Positions 31,374 to 43,399 of a stretch of 59,238 nt of DNA are shown one piece after another. This DNA comes from Candidatus Rokuibacteriota bacterium. Its GTDB lineage: Bacteria > Methylomirabilota > Methylomirabilia > Rokubacteriales > CSP1-6. Under the pieces are notes generated by a model that was not told where the DNA came from, did not search any database, and saw nothing but the letters and a program-made list of their open reading frames with translations. Position numbers and translations under genes: made by a program. The stretch is from assembly GCA_016184365.1 (NCBI GenBank), contig JACPCW010000112.1:1-59238 (forward strand), in the 5' to 3' direction. The number at the start of each line of letters is the position of its first letter. Within the stretch, counting starts at the first letter, position 1.

Positions 31374-32797
31374 GCCGTCGCGCGGTAGTGGTCGGCCAGC
31401 ACCTGCGCGACGCACGCCGTGACCTTCACGCCGGTCGGCAGATGCAGGAACTCGTTGGGCCCGTGCGCGTTCGAGCCGGGACCGAGCACGCCGGTGATCA
31501 GGAACTGCGCCTTCGGGAACCGCTCGCCGAGCATGCTCATGAACGGGATCGAGCCGCCGGTGCCCTGGAACATCGGCGGCTTGCCGAAGAACGTGGTCGA
31601 GGCGCGCGAGACCGAATCGAGCAGCCACGGCGTGAACGTCGGCGCGTTCCAGCCTTCGCCCGTCGCCTCGTAGTGGTACGTGACGCGCGCGCCATACGGC
31701 GGATCGCTCTCGAGCGTCTCCTTCAGGCGCTTCGCCGCCCGCTCCGCATCCGCCGTCGGCGGCAGGCGCAGCGACAGCTTCAGCGTCGTCTTCGGACGGA
31801 GCACGTTGCCGGCGTCGCCGGGCTGCGGCAGGCCGGCCGCGCCGGTGATCGACAGCGCCGGCTTCCACGTCCCGTGAAGCACGAGCTCCACCGGATCGCC
31901 GTGCGCCGGGCGCATGCCGGACACGAACGGGAAGCGGCCCGCGACGTCGTCGCCGAGCGCGCGTGCGACGGCGCGCGCCTGCTCGAGACGATCGGGCGGA
32001 ATGTCGACGTGCAGATCCCGCAGCCGGATGTCGCCGCTGGCTTCGTCCTCGAGGCGCGACAGCAGCATGCGCGCGATGCGGAAGCTCGACGGCACGATGC
32101 CGGACGCCATGGAATGGACACCTTCGGTGAGGACCTCGACGGTCAGCTCGCCGTTGACGATGCCGCGCAGCGACGTCGTCGCCCAGAGCTCGTCGTAGGT
32201 GTTGCAGCCGGAATCGAGGCAGACGACGAGCGACGGCGTGCCGAGCTGCTTCGCGAGGGCATCGACGTAGTAGGGCAGGTCGCCGCTGCCGCTCTCCTCG
32301 CACGCCTCGATGAGCACGATGCAGCGCGCGTGCGGGACGCGGGCGCGCTGGAGCGCCTCGATCGCGGTGATCGCCGCGAACGCGGCGTAGCCGTCGTCGG
32401 CGCCCCCGCGGCCGTAGAGCCTGTCGTCGCGGATCACCGGCGTCCACGGGCCGAGCCCCTCGGCCCAGCCGACCATCTCCGGCTGCTTGTCGCAGTGGCC
32501 GTACAGCAGCACGGTCTGGTCGGACGCGCCGGGGACGTCCATCACGATCACGGGCGTGCGGTCGCCGTGCTGCACGACGTCGAGGCGCAGCCCTTCGATG
32601 GGACGCGACTGGCACCACGTGCGGATCAGCGACACGGCGCGATCGATGTGGCCGTGCTCGCGCCATTTCGGATCGAACGCCGGCGACTTCGCCGGGATGC
32701 GGATGTAATCGACGAGCGTCGGGACGATCGTCGAATCCCACGTCTGCTGGACGAACGCGCGCGTCGCAGGGGCATCGAGCGTCGGAGTCGTCGTCAT
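31370..32797 (-). CDS. M20 dipeptidase
   Basis: 475 residues. Metal and catalytic sites: VLLYGHCDKQPEMVGWAEG, LYGRGGADDGYAAFAAI, ACEESGSGDLPYYVDALA. The long lid-domain and the end TGVLGPGSNAHGPNEFLHLP match carnosinase/DUG1-like dipeptidases. It cleaves dipeptides with a metal pair. The normal HYD of this group is HCD here. ATG 32797 is 18 bp from the divergent nitroreductase. Overlap with the SDR implies one transcript. Confidence 0.9.
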   Translation of the reverse strand: MTTTPTLDAPATRAFVQQTWDSTIVPTLVDYIRIPAKSPAFDPKWREHGHIDRAVSLIRTWCQSRPIEGLRLDVVQHGDRTPVIVMDVPGASDQTVLLYGHCDKQPEMVGWAEGLGPWTPVIRDDRLYGRGGADDGYAAFAAITAIEALQRARVPHARCIVLIEACEESGSGDLPYYVDALAKQLGTPSLVVCLDSGCNTYDELWATTSLRGIVNGELTVEVLTEGVHSMASGIVPSSFRIARMLLSRLEDEASGDIRLRDLHVDIPPDRLEQARAVARALGDDVAGRFPFVSGMRPAHGDPVELVLHGTWKPALSITGAAGLPQPGDAGNVLRPKTTLKLSLRLPPTADAERAAKRLKETLESDPPYGARVTYHYEATGEGWNAPTFTPWLLDSVSRASTTFFGKPPMFQGTGGSIPFMSMLGERFPKAQFLITGVLGPGSNAHGPNEFLHLPTGVKVTACVAQVLADHYRATA

Positions 32798-32815
32798 GGG
32801 CGCGATAGTATCAAC

Positions 32816-33313
32816 ATGATGGACACCTACCGGGCGGTCGTCGACAAGCGCGATCAGCGCGCGTTCCTGCCGAAACCGGTTCCCGACGACGCGCTGCGCC
32901 GGATGCTGCAGGCCGCGCGCATGACGGGCAGCTCGAAGAACCGCGAGCCGAACCGGCTCGTCGTCGTGCGCGATCCGGCGCGACTGCGTGCCATGGGCGC
33001 GCTGAGCCGCTTCGGCGCGTGGATCGCCGATGCCGCGGTCGCCGTCGTCATCGTGCAGACGGAACGCCACGAGTTCGACGCCGGACGCTGCGCGCAGAAC
33101 ATGATGCTCGCGGCATGGAGCGACGGCATCGGCTCGTGCCCGGCACATCTGCCGGAGGCCGAGCTCGCGCGGCTGCTCGGCGTGCCGGACGGCCTCCACA
33201 TCAACCGCGTCATCGGCTTCGGGTACATCGATCCGGCGCGCATGGCGGCGCCACGGTCCGTGGCGCGCACCCGGCTGCCGCTCGACCAGCTCGTCCACTG
33301 GGACGCCTGGTGA
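32816..33313 (+). CDS. nitroreductase-family protein (short)
   Basis: 165 residues. The motif DKRDQRAFLPKPVPDDALRR and TGSSKNREPNRLVVVRDPA bind FMN; AAWSDGIGSCPAHLPE and INRVIGFGYIDP form the second half. It lacks the C-terminal arm of larger nitroreductases. It likely reduces a nitro, quinone or enone group, or takes part in flavin chemistry. Start ATG 32816 or 32819; no clear Shine-Dalgarno, so perhaps leaderless. Confidence 0.82.
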   Translation: MMDTYRAVVDKRDQRAFLPKPVPDDALRRMLQAARMTGSSKNREPNRLVVVRDPARLRAMGALSRFGAWIADAAVAVVIVQTERHEFDAGRCAQNMMLAAWSDGIGSCPAHLPEAELARLLGVPDGLHINRVIGFGYIDPARMAAPRSVARTRLPLDQLVHWDAW

Positions 33314-33393
33314 ACGGGCACGAATCTTCCGGCTCTGGCGAAACCGCGCCATAGCCGCCCCGCCGATTCGCGCATCCCGCTGACGCTGGCCGC

Positions 33394-33409
33394 TGGTACG
33401 CCGCTTGCC
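33394..33409 (+). promoter_or_regulatory. sigma-54 (-24/-12) promoter
   Basis: TGGTACG-CCGC-TTGCC fits the RpoN consensus TGGYACR-N4-TTGC, with both the GG and the GC at correct spacing. It lies 46 bp upstream of ATG 33455 in the intergenic stretch 33314-33454, which has no gene. Transcription should start about 12 nt after it. Confidence 0.6.
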
Positions 33410-33454
33410 TGAGTCCGGAACGTCCAACCCATCCCACCAATGCGGAGGCAGTCG

Positions 33455-33646
33455 ATGAAGACGATCTGTGCGTGGTGTGAGCACGAAGGACGTCGCGTCA
33501 CCGTCGCCGCCGGCGACCAGCCCGATGACCTGACGATCAGCTACGGCATCTGCGATCAGCACACGGCGCGGCTTGTTTCACAGCTGCACCGGTACTTCCC
33601 GCCTCGAAAACCGGCGCCGAACGTCCCCGACACGCTGACCGCCTGA
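33455..33646 (+). CDS. small CxxC protein, zinc-ribbon-like
   Basis: 63 residues: MKTICAWCEHEGRRVTVAAG, then DLTISYGICDQHTARLVSQL. The CAWC pair and the later Cys-x2-His make a zinc-ribbon-like site. A GGAGG stands 6-8 nt before ATG 33455. The gene is preceded by a sigma-54 promoter and followed after ~107 bp by maoC. Similar tiny proteins occur next to response-regulator or sigma-54 genes in related genomes; no function is known. Confidence 0.75.
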   Translation: MKTICAWCEHEGRRVTVAAGDQPDDLTISYGICDQHTARLVSQLHRYFPPRKPAPNVPDTLTA

Positions 33647-33753
33647 CCGTCGGACGTCCCAGCCCCCTCCCGGCCAACCTCGCGCGGGCGACGCCCGCAT
33701 GCAGTATCATGCCGGTTCGAATCACCCCACCCCCCCGGAGGAGACGAGACCGC

Positions 33754-34212
33754 ATGGTGACCGTCCAGTACCCTAAAGACCTGAAATCATTGGTTGGACA
33801 GGAGCTCGGACCCACCGAGTGGGTCACCGTCGACCAGGCGACGATCGACAAGTTCGCGGAAGCGACGGGCGACCACCAATGGATTCACGTCGACGTCGAG
33901 CGGGCCAGGCGGGACATGCCGAACGGCAAGACGATCGCGCACGGCTACCTGACGCTTTCGCTCGTGCCGCGCCTGGCCCAGACGCTGCTCCGCGTGGAAA
34001 AGCGCCGGCACGGCCTCAATTACGGATCCAACAAGGTCCGGTTCATCAACCCGGTGCCGTCCGGTGCGCGCGTACGGCTCCGGCAACGGATCGTGAACGT
34101 CGAGGACGTGGAGAACGGCGGCGTCCGCATCACGTCGCAGATGACCGTCGAGATCGAAGGCCAGGACCGCCCGGCGCTCATCGCGGAGACGCTCGGCGTC
34201 CAGTACGCGTAA
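33754..34212 (+). CDS. MaoC-like acyl-CoA dehydratase
   Basis: 152 residues of hotdog fold. The hydratase-2 motif ATGDHQWIHVDVERARRDMP (Asp and His catalytic pair), GKTIAHGYLTLSLVPRLAQT and NYGSNKVRFINPVPSGARVR are complete. It hydrates enoyl-CoA to (R)-3-hydroxyacyl-CoA, likely in fatty-acid breakdown. GGAGGAGA precedes ATG 33754. It is followed 14 nt later by the nitroreductase. Confidence 0.92.
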   Translation: MVTVQYPKDLKSLVGQELGPTEWVTVDQATIDKFAEATGDHQWIHVDVERARRDMPNGKTIAHGYLTLSLVPRLAQTLLRVEKRRHGLNYGSNKVRFINPVPSGARVRLRQRIVNVEDVENGGVRITSQMTVEIEGQDRPALIAETLGVQYA

Positions 34213-34226
34213 GGGGAGGCGAGCTC

Positions 34227-34853
34227 GTGGACTACTCGATGCTCTCGATGCCGGTCGGCGAGGCGATGTTCACGCAGCGGTCCATCCGGCGCTTCAGGCC
34301 CGATCCCATCCCGATGGACATCCTGCACCTGCTCATCGAAGCGGCGGTGCGCGCGCCGAACGGCGGCAATCGTCAGATCGGACGGTTCCTGGTGCTCACC
34401 GACCGCGCGAAGATTCGCGAGTTCGGCACGCTCTACCACGACGCGTGGTACGCCAAGCGGCGCGACGAAGGCCACGCATGGACCAGGGCGGAGGACATTC
34501 CGGCGACCGACAAGAACCACCGCTCGGCCGCGGGGCTCGCCGACCACATGAAGGACGTGCCGTGCGTCGTGTTCGCGCTGGCGACGAACAACGGTCCGGC
34601 GAACTCGGTCATTCCCGCCGCGCAGAACCTCATGCTCGCGGCGCGCACGCTCGGCATCGGATCCGTCCCGACCACGCTGCACGCGACGGTGATGGACCGC
34701 TTCCGCGCGATGTTCGGCATTCCCGGCGACGTCGCGTTCCACTTCTGCATCCCCCTCGGATATCCAGCGGATGCGAAGTTCGGCGGGAGCCTGCGGCGCC
34801 CGACGAACGAAACGACGTTTTTCGAACGGTGGGGTTTCCCGGCGCCGTGGTAG
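34227..34853 (+). CDS. nitroreductase-family protein
   Basis: 208 residues. FMN-binding RSIRRFRPDPIPMDILHLLI and APNGGNRQIGRFLVLTD, middle VVFALATNNGPANSVIPAAQ, and FCIPLGYPADAKFGG at the end. Larger than its neighbour at 32816, so not a copy of it. It probably reduces nitro or quinone substrates with NAD(P)H. The start is GTG 34227 with GGGGAGG upstream. Confidence 0.88.
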   Translation: MDYSMLSMPVGEAMFTQRSIRRFRPDPIPMDILHLLIEAAVRAPNGGNRQIGRFLVLTDRAKIREFGTLYHDAWYAKRRDEGHAWTRAEDIPATDKNHRSAAGLADHMKDVPCVVFALATNNGPANSVIPAAQNLMLAARTLGIGSVPTTLHATVMDRFRAMFGIPGDVAFHFCIPLGYPADAKFGGSLRRPTNETTFFERWGFPAPW

Positions 34854-34911
34854 GGCGCAGCCGCAGCACGGCGCGGAGCCGGAGGCGGAGCGTGTGCGAG
34901 GCGAGTCTGTG

Positions 34912-36900
34912 ATGGAGGTAGCACGCCCGCCGGTCGCGCGGCAGGTCCCGAACGCCGACGTCGTCCACGGGGACCGTCGCGACGACCCGTACTCCTGGTT
35001 CCGGCAGAAGGACACGCCGGACGTCATCGCGCATCTGGAAGCGGAGAACGCCTACACGGACCTCGTCATGAAGTCGACCGAGGCGTTCCAGGAAGCGCTC
35101 TACGCGGAGATGCTGGCGCGCATCAAGGAAGACGACCAGACCGTGCCCTATCGGCGCGGCGAGTGGCTGTACTACTCGCGCACCGAGACGGGCAAGCAGT
35201 ACCCGATCCACTGCCGGAAGCGCGGTGGTCTCGACGCGCCCGAAGACGTCACGCTCGATCTCAACGTCATGGCGCACGGCCACCCCTACCTCGGGCTCGG
35301 CATCTACGCGGCGAGCGACGACGGCACGCTGCTCGCGTACAGCACGGACGTCACCGGCTTCCGCGAGTACACGCTGCACGTGAAGGATCTGCGGACGGGC
35401 GCGCTGCTGCCGGATCGCGTCGAAAAGGTGTCGACGGCGGCGTGGGCGGCCGACGGCTGCACGCTCTTCTACGTCACGGAGGATCACGCCAAGCGCCCGT
35501 ACCAGCTGTGGCGCCACCGGCTCGGTGAAACGAGCGACGCGCTCGTGTACGAGGAGACCGACGCCGTCTTCCGCCTCGGCGTCTGGCGGTCGCGGAGCCG
35601 TGCGTATCTCTTCGCCGGCTCGCGCAGCTTCACGTCGGCCGAGGCGCGGTACCTCGCGGCCGACACGCCGGACGGCGCCTGGCGCCTCGTGCACCCGCGC
35701 GAAAAAGATCACGAGTACGACATCGATCACGGTGGCCCGCTCTTCTACATCCGCACGAACGGCGGCGGCCGGAGGAACTTCCGTCTCGTCGCCGCGCCGG
35801 TGGACACGCCGTCGGCGAGCCAGTGGATCGAGCTGCTGCCGCACCGGGACGACGTCATGCTCGACGACGTCGACGTGTTCGCGAGCCATTACGTGGTCCA
35901 CGAGCGCGAGGATGGCCTGATCAAGCTGCGCGTCGTCGACCTCGGGACCCAGGCGTGGCACCACGTGCAGTTTCCGGAAAACGCGTACGACGTGTCGCCG
36001 GAACCCAACGCGGACGTGACGACGCGCGAGCTCACGCTGCGCAAGCAGACGGAGGTCCTCGGTGGCTATGACCGGACGCGCTATCGCACGGAACGCGTCC
36101 ACGCCCTGGCGCCCGATGGACAGCGCGTCCCGATCTCGCTCGTCACGCGCGCGGAGACGCCGCGCGACGGATCGAGCCCGATGCTGCTCGCCGGCTACGG
36201 CGCGTACGGGCTGCCGTATCCCGTGACGTTCTCGTCGAACCGGCTGTCCCTGCTCGACCGCGGCGTGACGATTGCGATCGCGCACATCCGCGGCGGCGGC
36301 GAGCTCGGCAAGCGCTGGCACGACGACGGCCGGATGCTGAAGAAGCGCAACACGTTCACCGACTTCATCGCGGCCGCGGAGTTCCTGGTCGCGCAGGGCT
36401 ACACGTCGTCGGACCGTCTCGTGATCGAGGGCGGCAGCGCCGGCGGGCTGCTGATCGGCGCGGTGCTCAACATGCGGCCGAGAGTCGCGCACGCGGCGGT
36501 GCTGCGGGTGCCGTTCGTCGACGTCGTCAACACGATGTTCGACGAGTCGCTGCCGCTGACCGTCGGCGAGTTCGAGGAGTGGGGCAATCCCAAGGACCGG
36601 GCGTACTACGACTACATCAAGACCTATTGCCCGTACACGAACCTCGTCCGGCAGGAGTATCCGTCCATCCTCGTGCGCACGGGCCTCAACGACAGCCAGG
36701 TGATGTACTGGGAGCCGGCCAAGTGGGTCGCGAAGCTCAGGACGCTCAAGACGGACGACCGGCCGCTGCTCTTCAAGATCGACATGGCGTCCGGCCACGG
36801 CGGACCGTCGGGCCGGTACGACTATCTGCGGGAGATCGCGTTCGACTACGCGTTCATCCTCTGGCAGCTCGGACTCCTGACGTCACCCGCCTCCGCCTAG
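34912..36900 (+). CDS. ptrB: oligopeptidase B (prolyl oligopeptidase family, S9)
   Basis: 662 residues. Propeller start QVPNADVVHGDRRDDPYSWF. Catalytic Ser509 in IEGGSAGGLL, Asp in RTGLNDSQVMYWEPAKW, His in MASGHGGPSGRYDYL. The S1 acidic patch (DRAYYDYIKTYCPYTNL) fits trypsin-like cleavage after Arg/Lys. Relatives have about 690-700 residues; in the propeller near residue 372 the strands around the usual YQS-TP segment seem missing (ADVTTRELTLRKQTEVLGGYD), so a short in-frame deletion is possible. ATG 34912. Confidence 0.88.
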   Translation: MEVARPPVARQVPNADVVHGDRRDDPYSWFRQKDTPDVIAHLEAENAYTDLVMKSTEAFQEALYAEMLARIKEDDQTVPYRRGEWLYYSRTETGKQYPIHCRKRGGLDAPEDVTLDLNVMAHGHPYLGLGIYAASDDGTLLAYSTDVTGFREYTLHVKDLRTGALLPDRVEKVSTAAWAADGCTLFYVTEDHAKRPYQLWRHRLGETSDALVYEETDAVFRLGVWRSRSRAYLFAGSRSFTSAEARYLAADTPDGAWRLVHPREKDHEYDIDHGGPLFYIRTNGGGRRNFRLVAAPVDTPSASQWIELLPHRDDVMLDDVDVFASHYVVHEREDGLIKLRVVDLGTQAWHHVQFPENAYDVSPEPNADVTTRELTLRKQTEVLGGYDRTRYRTERVHALAPDGQRVPISLVTRAETPRDGSSPMLLAGYGAYGLPYPVTFSSNRLSLLDRGVTIAIAHIRGGGELGKRWHDDGRMLKKRNTFTDFIAAAEFLVAQGYTSSDRLVIEGGSAGGLLIGAVLNMRPRVAHAAVLRVPFVDVVNTMFDESLPLTVGEFEEWGNPKDRAYYDYIKTYCPYTNLVRQEYPSILVRTGLNDSQVMYWEPAKWVAKLRTLKTDDRPLLFKIDMASGHGGPSGRYDYLREIAFDYAFILWQLGLLTSPASA

Positions 36901-36921
36901 CCGGGAAGCTGTCGGCTTCAA

Positions 36922-39684
<2,763 letters not shown>

Positions 39685-39703
39685 ATGCGGTCCAGCGTAC
39701 GCC

Positions 39704-41224
39704 CTACGGCCGCGTGTACTGCTCCTGCAGCACGCGCTTCAACGTCTTGCCCGCGATGTTGCGCGGGAAGTCGTCGACGATCATGACGTCGCTGACGCGC
39801 TGGAACTTGGCGCCGACGCGCGCGTTGATCCAGTCGGTGAGCGCGGAGCGCGAGACGGCGCCGGGCTCGCGCAGCACGACGGCGGCGATCGGCGTCTCGC
39901 CCCACTTCGGATCGGTCACGCCGAACACGGCCACCTCGCGCACGGCGGGATGCTGCACGGCGACTTCCTCGATGTCGCGCGGATAGACGTTGACGCCACC
40001 GGAGATGATCATGTCCTTCTTGCGATCGACGAGGTACAGGAAACCGTCCTCGTCGACGTACCCGAGGTCGCCGGAGTGCAGCCAGCCGTCGACGATCGCC
40101 TTCGCCGTCAGGTCCGGACGCTTGTAGTAGCCCGGCATCATCAGCGGCCCGCGCCCGCAGATCTCGCCGACCGCGCCGACGGGCACGTCGCGGTTCTGGT
40201 CGTCGAGGATGCGCATCTCGTAGTGCGGCGGCGGGACACCGACCGACGCGAGCTTCCGTGGCGCGTCCTCTCTGTCGAGCACGGTGACGAAGCCTTCCGT
40301 CAGCCCGTACAGCTCGTAGAACCGGCCGGGCAGGAGCTCGTGGATGCGCTGCTTGTACTCGAGGTGGAGCGGCGCCCCGACGGTCTGCCACATCTCGAGC
40401 GACCCGAGCTTCGCCGGCGTGAAGGCCGGGTGGTTCAGCACGGCGACGATCTGCGACGGCACCATGACGACGTGCGTGACACGGCTTCGCGCGATGTCCT
40501 CGATGACCGCGCCCGCATCGAACGCCTTGTGGAGGATGAACGTGCACCCGAGCGCCATCCACGGCATGAACGTGATGAACGCGCCGTTGAAGACGAGCGA
40601 CCCGGAATGCAGGATCACGCTTTCCGGATGGATGCGGAAGAGCGCGCCGCACATGAATCCGTAGAGCGACCGGATGTAGTGGGTGTGGACGATGCCCTTC
40701 GGCTCGCCGGTCGTGCCGCTCGAATAGATGATGTTGTACGGATCGGCGTCGGTGAGCCCCGCGTCGGGCGGCTCGGTGTCCGGCGCGGCGCCGATGAGCT
40801 CGGCATACGAGCGGAAGCCCGGGCGCGACCCATCGACGAGAATCCACCGGTCGTTGCGAATCGCGGGCAGCTTGCCACGAATGCCGTCGAGCGTGTCGGC
40901 GAAGGCGGTCGTCGAGACGACCATCACGGTATCGCTCGCGTCGAGCAGCGAGACGAGGCCGCTCTCCTGGAGGAGCGGGCTCTGCGGCACCACGACGATG
41001 CCGGTCTTCGCCGCGGCCCAGTAGATCTCGACCATCGGCAGGCAGTTCGGCAGGACCGTGGCGAGCTTGTCGCCCTTGCGGAGGCCCGCGGCGAGCAGCG
41101 CGTTCGCGACTCGGTTCACGCGCGCGTTCAGCTCGCGGAACGTGAGGCGTTCGTCACCGAACACGAGGGCCACGTGATTCGGGCGATAGCGCGCGTGGCG
41201 TGGCAGCAGCGTGCCGATGTTCAT
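39704..41224 (-). CDS. acyl-CoA ligase (AMP-forming, ANL family)
   Basis: 506 residues. ATP site [21 protein letters not shown]5 motif [15 protein letters not shown]7/A8 [20 protein letters not shown] and [17 protein letters not shown], and the C-terminal Lys in [16 protein letters not shown]. It activates a carboxylic acid to acyl-CoA via acyl-AMP. Chain length cannot be read from sequence. ATG 41224 overlaps the stop of murB (ATGA). The Pat-like gene, 20 bp downstream, could regulate this ligase by acetylation of that Lys (inference). Confidence 0.92.
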   Translation of the reverse strand: MNIGTLLPRHARYRPNHVALVFGDERLTFRELNARVNRVANALLAAGLRKGDKLATVLPNCLPMVEIYWAAAKTGIVVVPQSPLLQESGLVSLLDASDTVMVVSTTAFADTLDGIRGKLPAIRNDRWILVDGSRPGFRSYAELIGAAPDTEPPDAGLTDADPYNIIYSSGTTGEPKGIVHTHYIRSLYGFMCGALFRIHPESVILHSGSLVFNGAFITFMPWMALGCTFILHKAFDAGAVIEDIARSRVTHVVMVPSQIVAVLNHPAFTPAKLGSLEMWQTVGAPLHLEYKQRIHELLPGRFYELYGLTEGFVTVLDREDAPRKLASVGVPPPHYEMRILDDQNRDVPVGAVGEICGRGPLMMPGYYKRPDLTAKAIVDGWLHSGDLGYVDEDGFLYLVDRKKDMIISGGVNVYPRDIEEVAVQHPAVREVAVFGVTDPKWGETPIAAVVLREPGAVSRSALTDWINARVGAKFQRVSDVMIVDDFPRNIAGKTLKRVLQEQYTRP

Positions 41225-42232
41225 GCCGGGAGGATAGCCCAGAACTGCGGCTCCGGCGTGAGGCGCACGCCGAAGCGCGCCTCGACCGTGCGCTGGATGC
41301 GTCGCGCGAACGCGACGACATCCGCCGCGGTCGCGCCGTCGTGCGCGACGATGGCGAGCGCGTGCCGCGTCGACAGCCCGACCGGTCCCTCCGACTGTCC
41401 GCGGCGAAACCCGGCGCGCTCGATGAGCCAGGCGGCCGACAGCTTCACGCGCCCGTGGCGCTCCGGCCATCGCGGCATGGACGACCCGGCCGCGCGCGCT
41501 TCGACGCGGGCGACGTCGGCGGCGTCGATGACGGGATTCACGAAGAACGAGCCGCAGCTCCGGCGATTTGGGTCGTCGCGATCGATGACCATCGACTTCG
41601 TGCGCCGGATCGCGATCACCGTGTCGCGCACGTCGGCCAGCCCGGGCCGGGCGAGGCCGCGCGTGGCGAGCGCGCGTTCGACGTCGGCATAGCGGATCGT
41701 CGGCGCGCCGCCGCGCGCCAGGCGGTACGTGACGGCGAGCACGACGAAGCGGCCGGGCTCGCCGCTCTTGAAGCGGCTGTCGCGGTACGCGAAGCGACAG
41801 TCGGCGTTCGCGAACGTCCGGATCGCCCCGGTGTCGCGGTCGAGCGCGCGCACCGACACGACCGTCTCGCTCACTTCCTGCCCGTACGCGCCCACGTTCT
41901 GGATCGGCGTCGCGCCGACGAGGCCGGGAATCCCGCTGAGGCACTCGAAGCCGGCCCAGCCGCGCGCGACGGCGAACGCGACCAGGTCGTCCCACGGCTC
42001 GCCGGCCGCCGCGGTGATCTCGACGGCGGCGCCGTTCTCCCGCGTGTCCACGCCGCGGAGCGCGATGTGCACGACGAGGGCGTCGACGCCGCCGTCGCCG
42101 ACGACGAGATTCGAGCCCGGTGGCCTCGTCGGTCGCCTCGGCGTACCAGCGCGCGGCGCCGCCGACGCCCATCGTCGTCATCGGCGCCAGCGGCACACGC
42201 TCCCGGAGCGGCAGACCGGGGGAATCGGGCAT
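41221..42232 (-). pseudogene. murB: murB (UDP-N-acetylmuramate dehydrogenase) with internal deletion and frameshift
   Basis: From ATG 42232 the frame reads GLPLRERVPLAPMTTMGVGG, then ARWYAEATDEAT. Intact MurB continues with ~25 residues up to LGGGSNLVV. Here that stretch is gone and reading resumes in another frame as GSNLVVGDGGVDALVVHIAL and runs to the stop at 41221 (SGIPGLVGATPIQNVGAYGQ, then RRSCGSFFVNPVI and the end [10 protein letters not shown]). The catalytic Ser in RRSCGSFF is kept. The lost part carries FAD contacts. MurB is essential, so either a second copy exists elsewhere or the deletion is an assembly error. It overlaps the ligase gene. Confidence 0.85.
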
Positions 42233-42268
42233 CGCCGTGAGCATAACCGGGTGTGGTAGCGTGGCGCG

Positions 42269-43399
42269 GTGACGTACTACCCGTCGAAGGACTGGAGCGC
42301 CAAGCCGCCCGCCGATCTGGGGTTCGACGCGACGGCCCTCGACGCGGCCATCGCCTGGCACCGCGCGCACGAGACGAAGTGGGCGCGCGACTTCATCACG
42401 CGCGGTCGCTTCGTCGGCGTCGCCGACGAGCCCGACGACCTGCCGTCCGTACCGGACTACGTGCCTGGCGTGCTCGGGCCGGTGCGATCCCGCGGCGGCC
42501 CGAACGGCCTCGTGCTGCGTGACGGCGTCATCGCCGCGGAGTGGGGCGACACGCGACGCGCCGACATGACGTTCAGCGTTGCCAAGAGCTATCTCGCCGT
42601 GCTCGCCGGTGTCGCGCTCGCGCGGGGCCTGATCCAGAGCATCGACGAGCCGGTAAGCGACGCAGCGCCCGACGAGACGTTCGAGTCGAAGCAGAACCGC
42701 GACATCACGTGGCGGCAGCTGCTGCAGCAGACGAGCGAGTGGCAGGGCGCGCTCTGGGGCAAGCCCGATTCGATCGATCACAACCGCGACGTCGGCAAGA
42801 GCGAGCTCGGCAACGCGGCGAAAGGCCAGCCGCGCCCCATGCGGCCGCCCGGCACGCTCTGGGAGTACAACGACGTCCGCGTCAACCGGCTCTCGCTGTC
42901 GCTCCTGCAGCTCTTCCGCGAGCCGCTCGCCGACGTGCTGCGCAAGACCGTCATGGATCCCATCGCCGCGTCGGGCAGCTGGCGCTGGGAGCCGTACCGC
43001 AACTCGTGGGCGACGATCGCCGACCGCCGGCTGCCGTCGGTGCCCGGCGGCTCGCACTGGGGCGGCGGGCTCTGGATGTCGACGCGCGACCACGCGCGGC
43101 TCGGGCTGCTCGTCGCGCGGAGCGGGCGGTGGGAGCGGCGCGATCTGCTGCCCGCCGGCTGGGTCGACGAGATGCGACGGCCGTCGGCGATCAATCCCGA
43201 CTACGGGCTGCTCTGGTGGCTCAACACCGGCCGCCGGCAGTTCCCCGGCGCGCCGGAGTCGAGCTACGCCGCGCGCGGCGCCGGCAGCAACGTGATCTGG
43301 ATCGATCCGGACCGCGAGCTCGTGGTCGTCGTGCGATGGATCGACAAGCCGAGCGTCGCCGGGTTCGTGAAGCGCGTCGTCGACAGCGTCAGCGCTTAG
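42269..43399 (+). CDS. class C beta-lactamase-fold serine hydrolase
   Basis: 376 residues. The S-x-x-K motif is SVAK (ADMTFSVAKSYLAVLAGV), the Y-x-N motif lies in WEYNDVRVNRLSL, and the end AARGAGSNVIWIDPDRELVV fits the family's third strand. The domain acts as esterase, peptidase or D-aminoacylase-like enzyme. No signal peptide is visible. GTG 42269 starts it, 36 bp from the divergent murB. It ends by overlapping the caspase gene by 11 bp. Confidence 0.88.
   Translation: MTYYPSKDWSAKPPADLGFDATALDAAIAWHRAHETKWARDFITRGRFVGVADEPDDLPSVPDYVPGVLGPVRSRGGPNGLVLRDGVIAAEWGDTRRADMTFSVAKSYLAVLAGVALARGLIQSIDEPVSDAAPDETFESKQNRDITWRQLLQQTSEWQGALWGKPDSIDHNRDVGKSELGNAAKGQPRPMRPPGTLWEYNDVRVNRLSLSLLQLFREPLADVLRKTVMDPIAASGSWRWEPYRNSWATIADRRLPSVPGGSHWGGGLWMSTRDHARLGLLVARSGRWERRDLLPAGWVDEMRRPSAINPDYGLLWWLNTGRRQFPGAPESSYAARGAGSNVIWIDPDRELVVVVRWIDKPSVAGFVKRVVDSVSA

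Noticed and set aside
39704..43093. 1129-residue reading that joins murB N-terminus and the acyl-CoA ligase
   Set aside because: It results from the murB frameshift. The true ligase starts at 41224 with a normal N-terminus.
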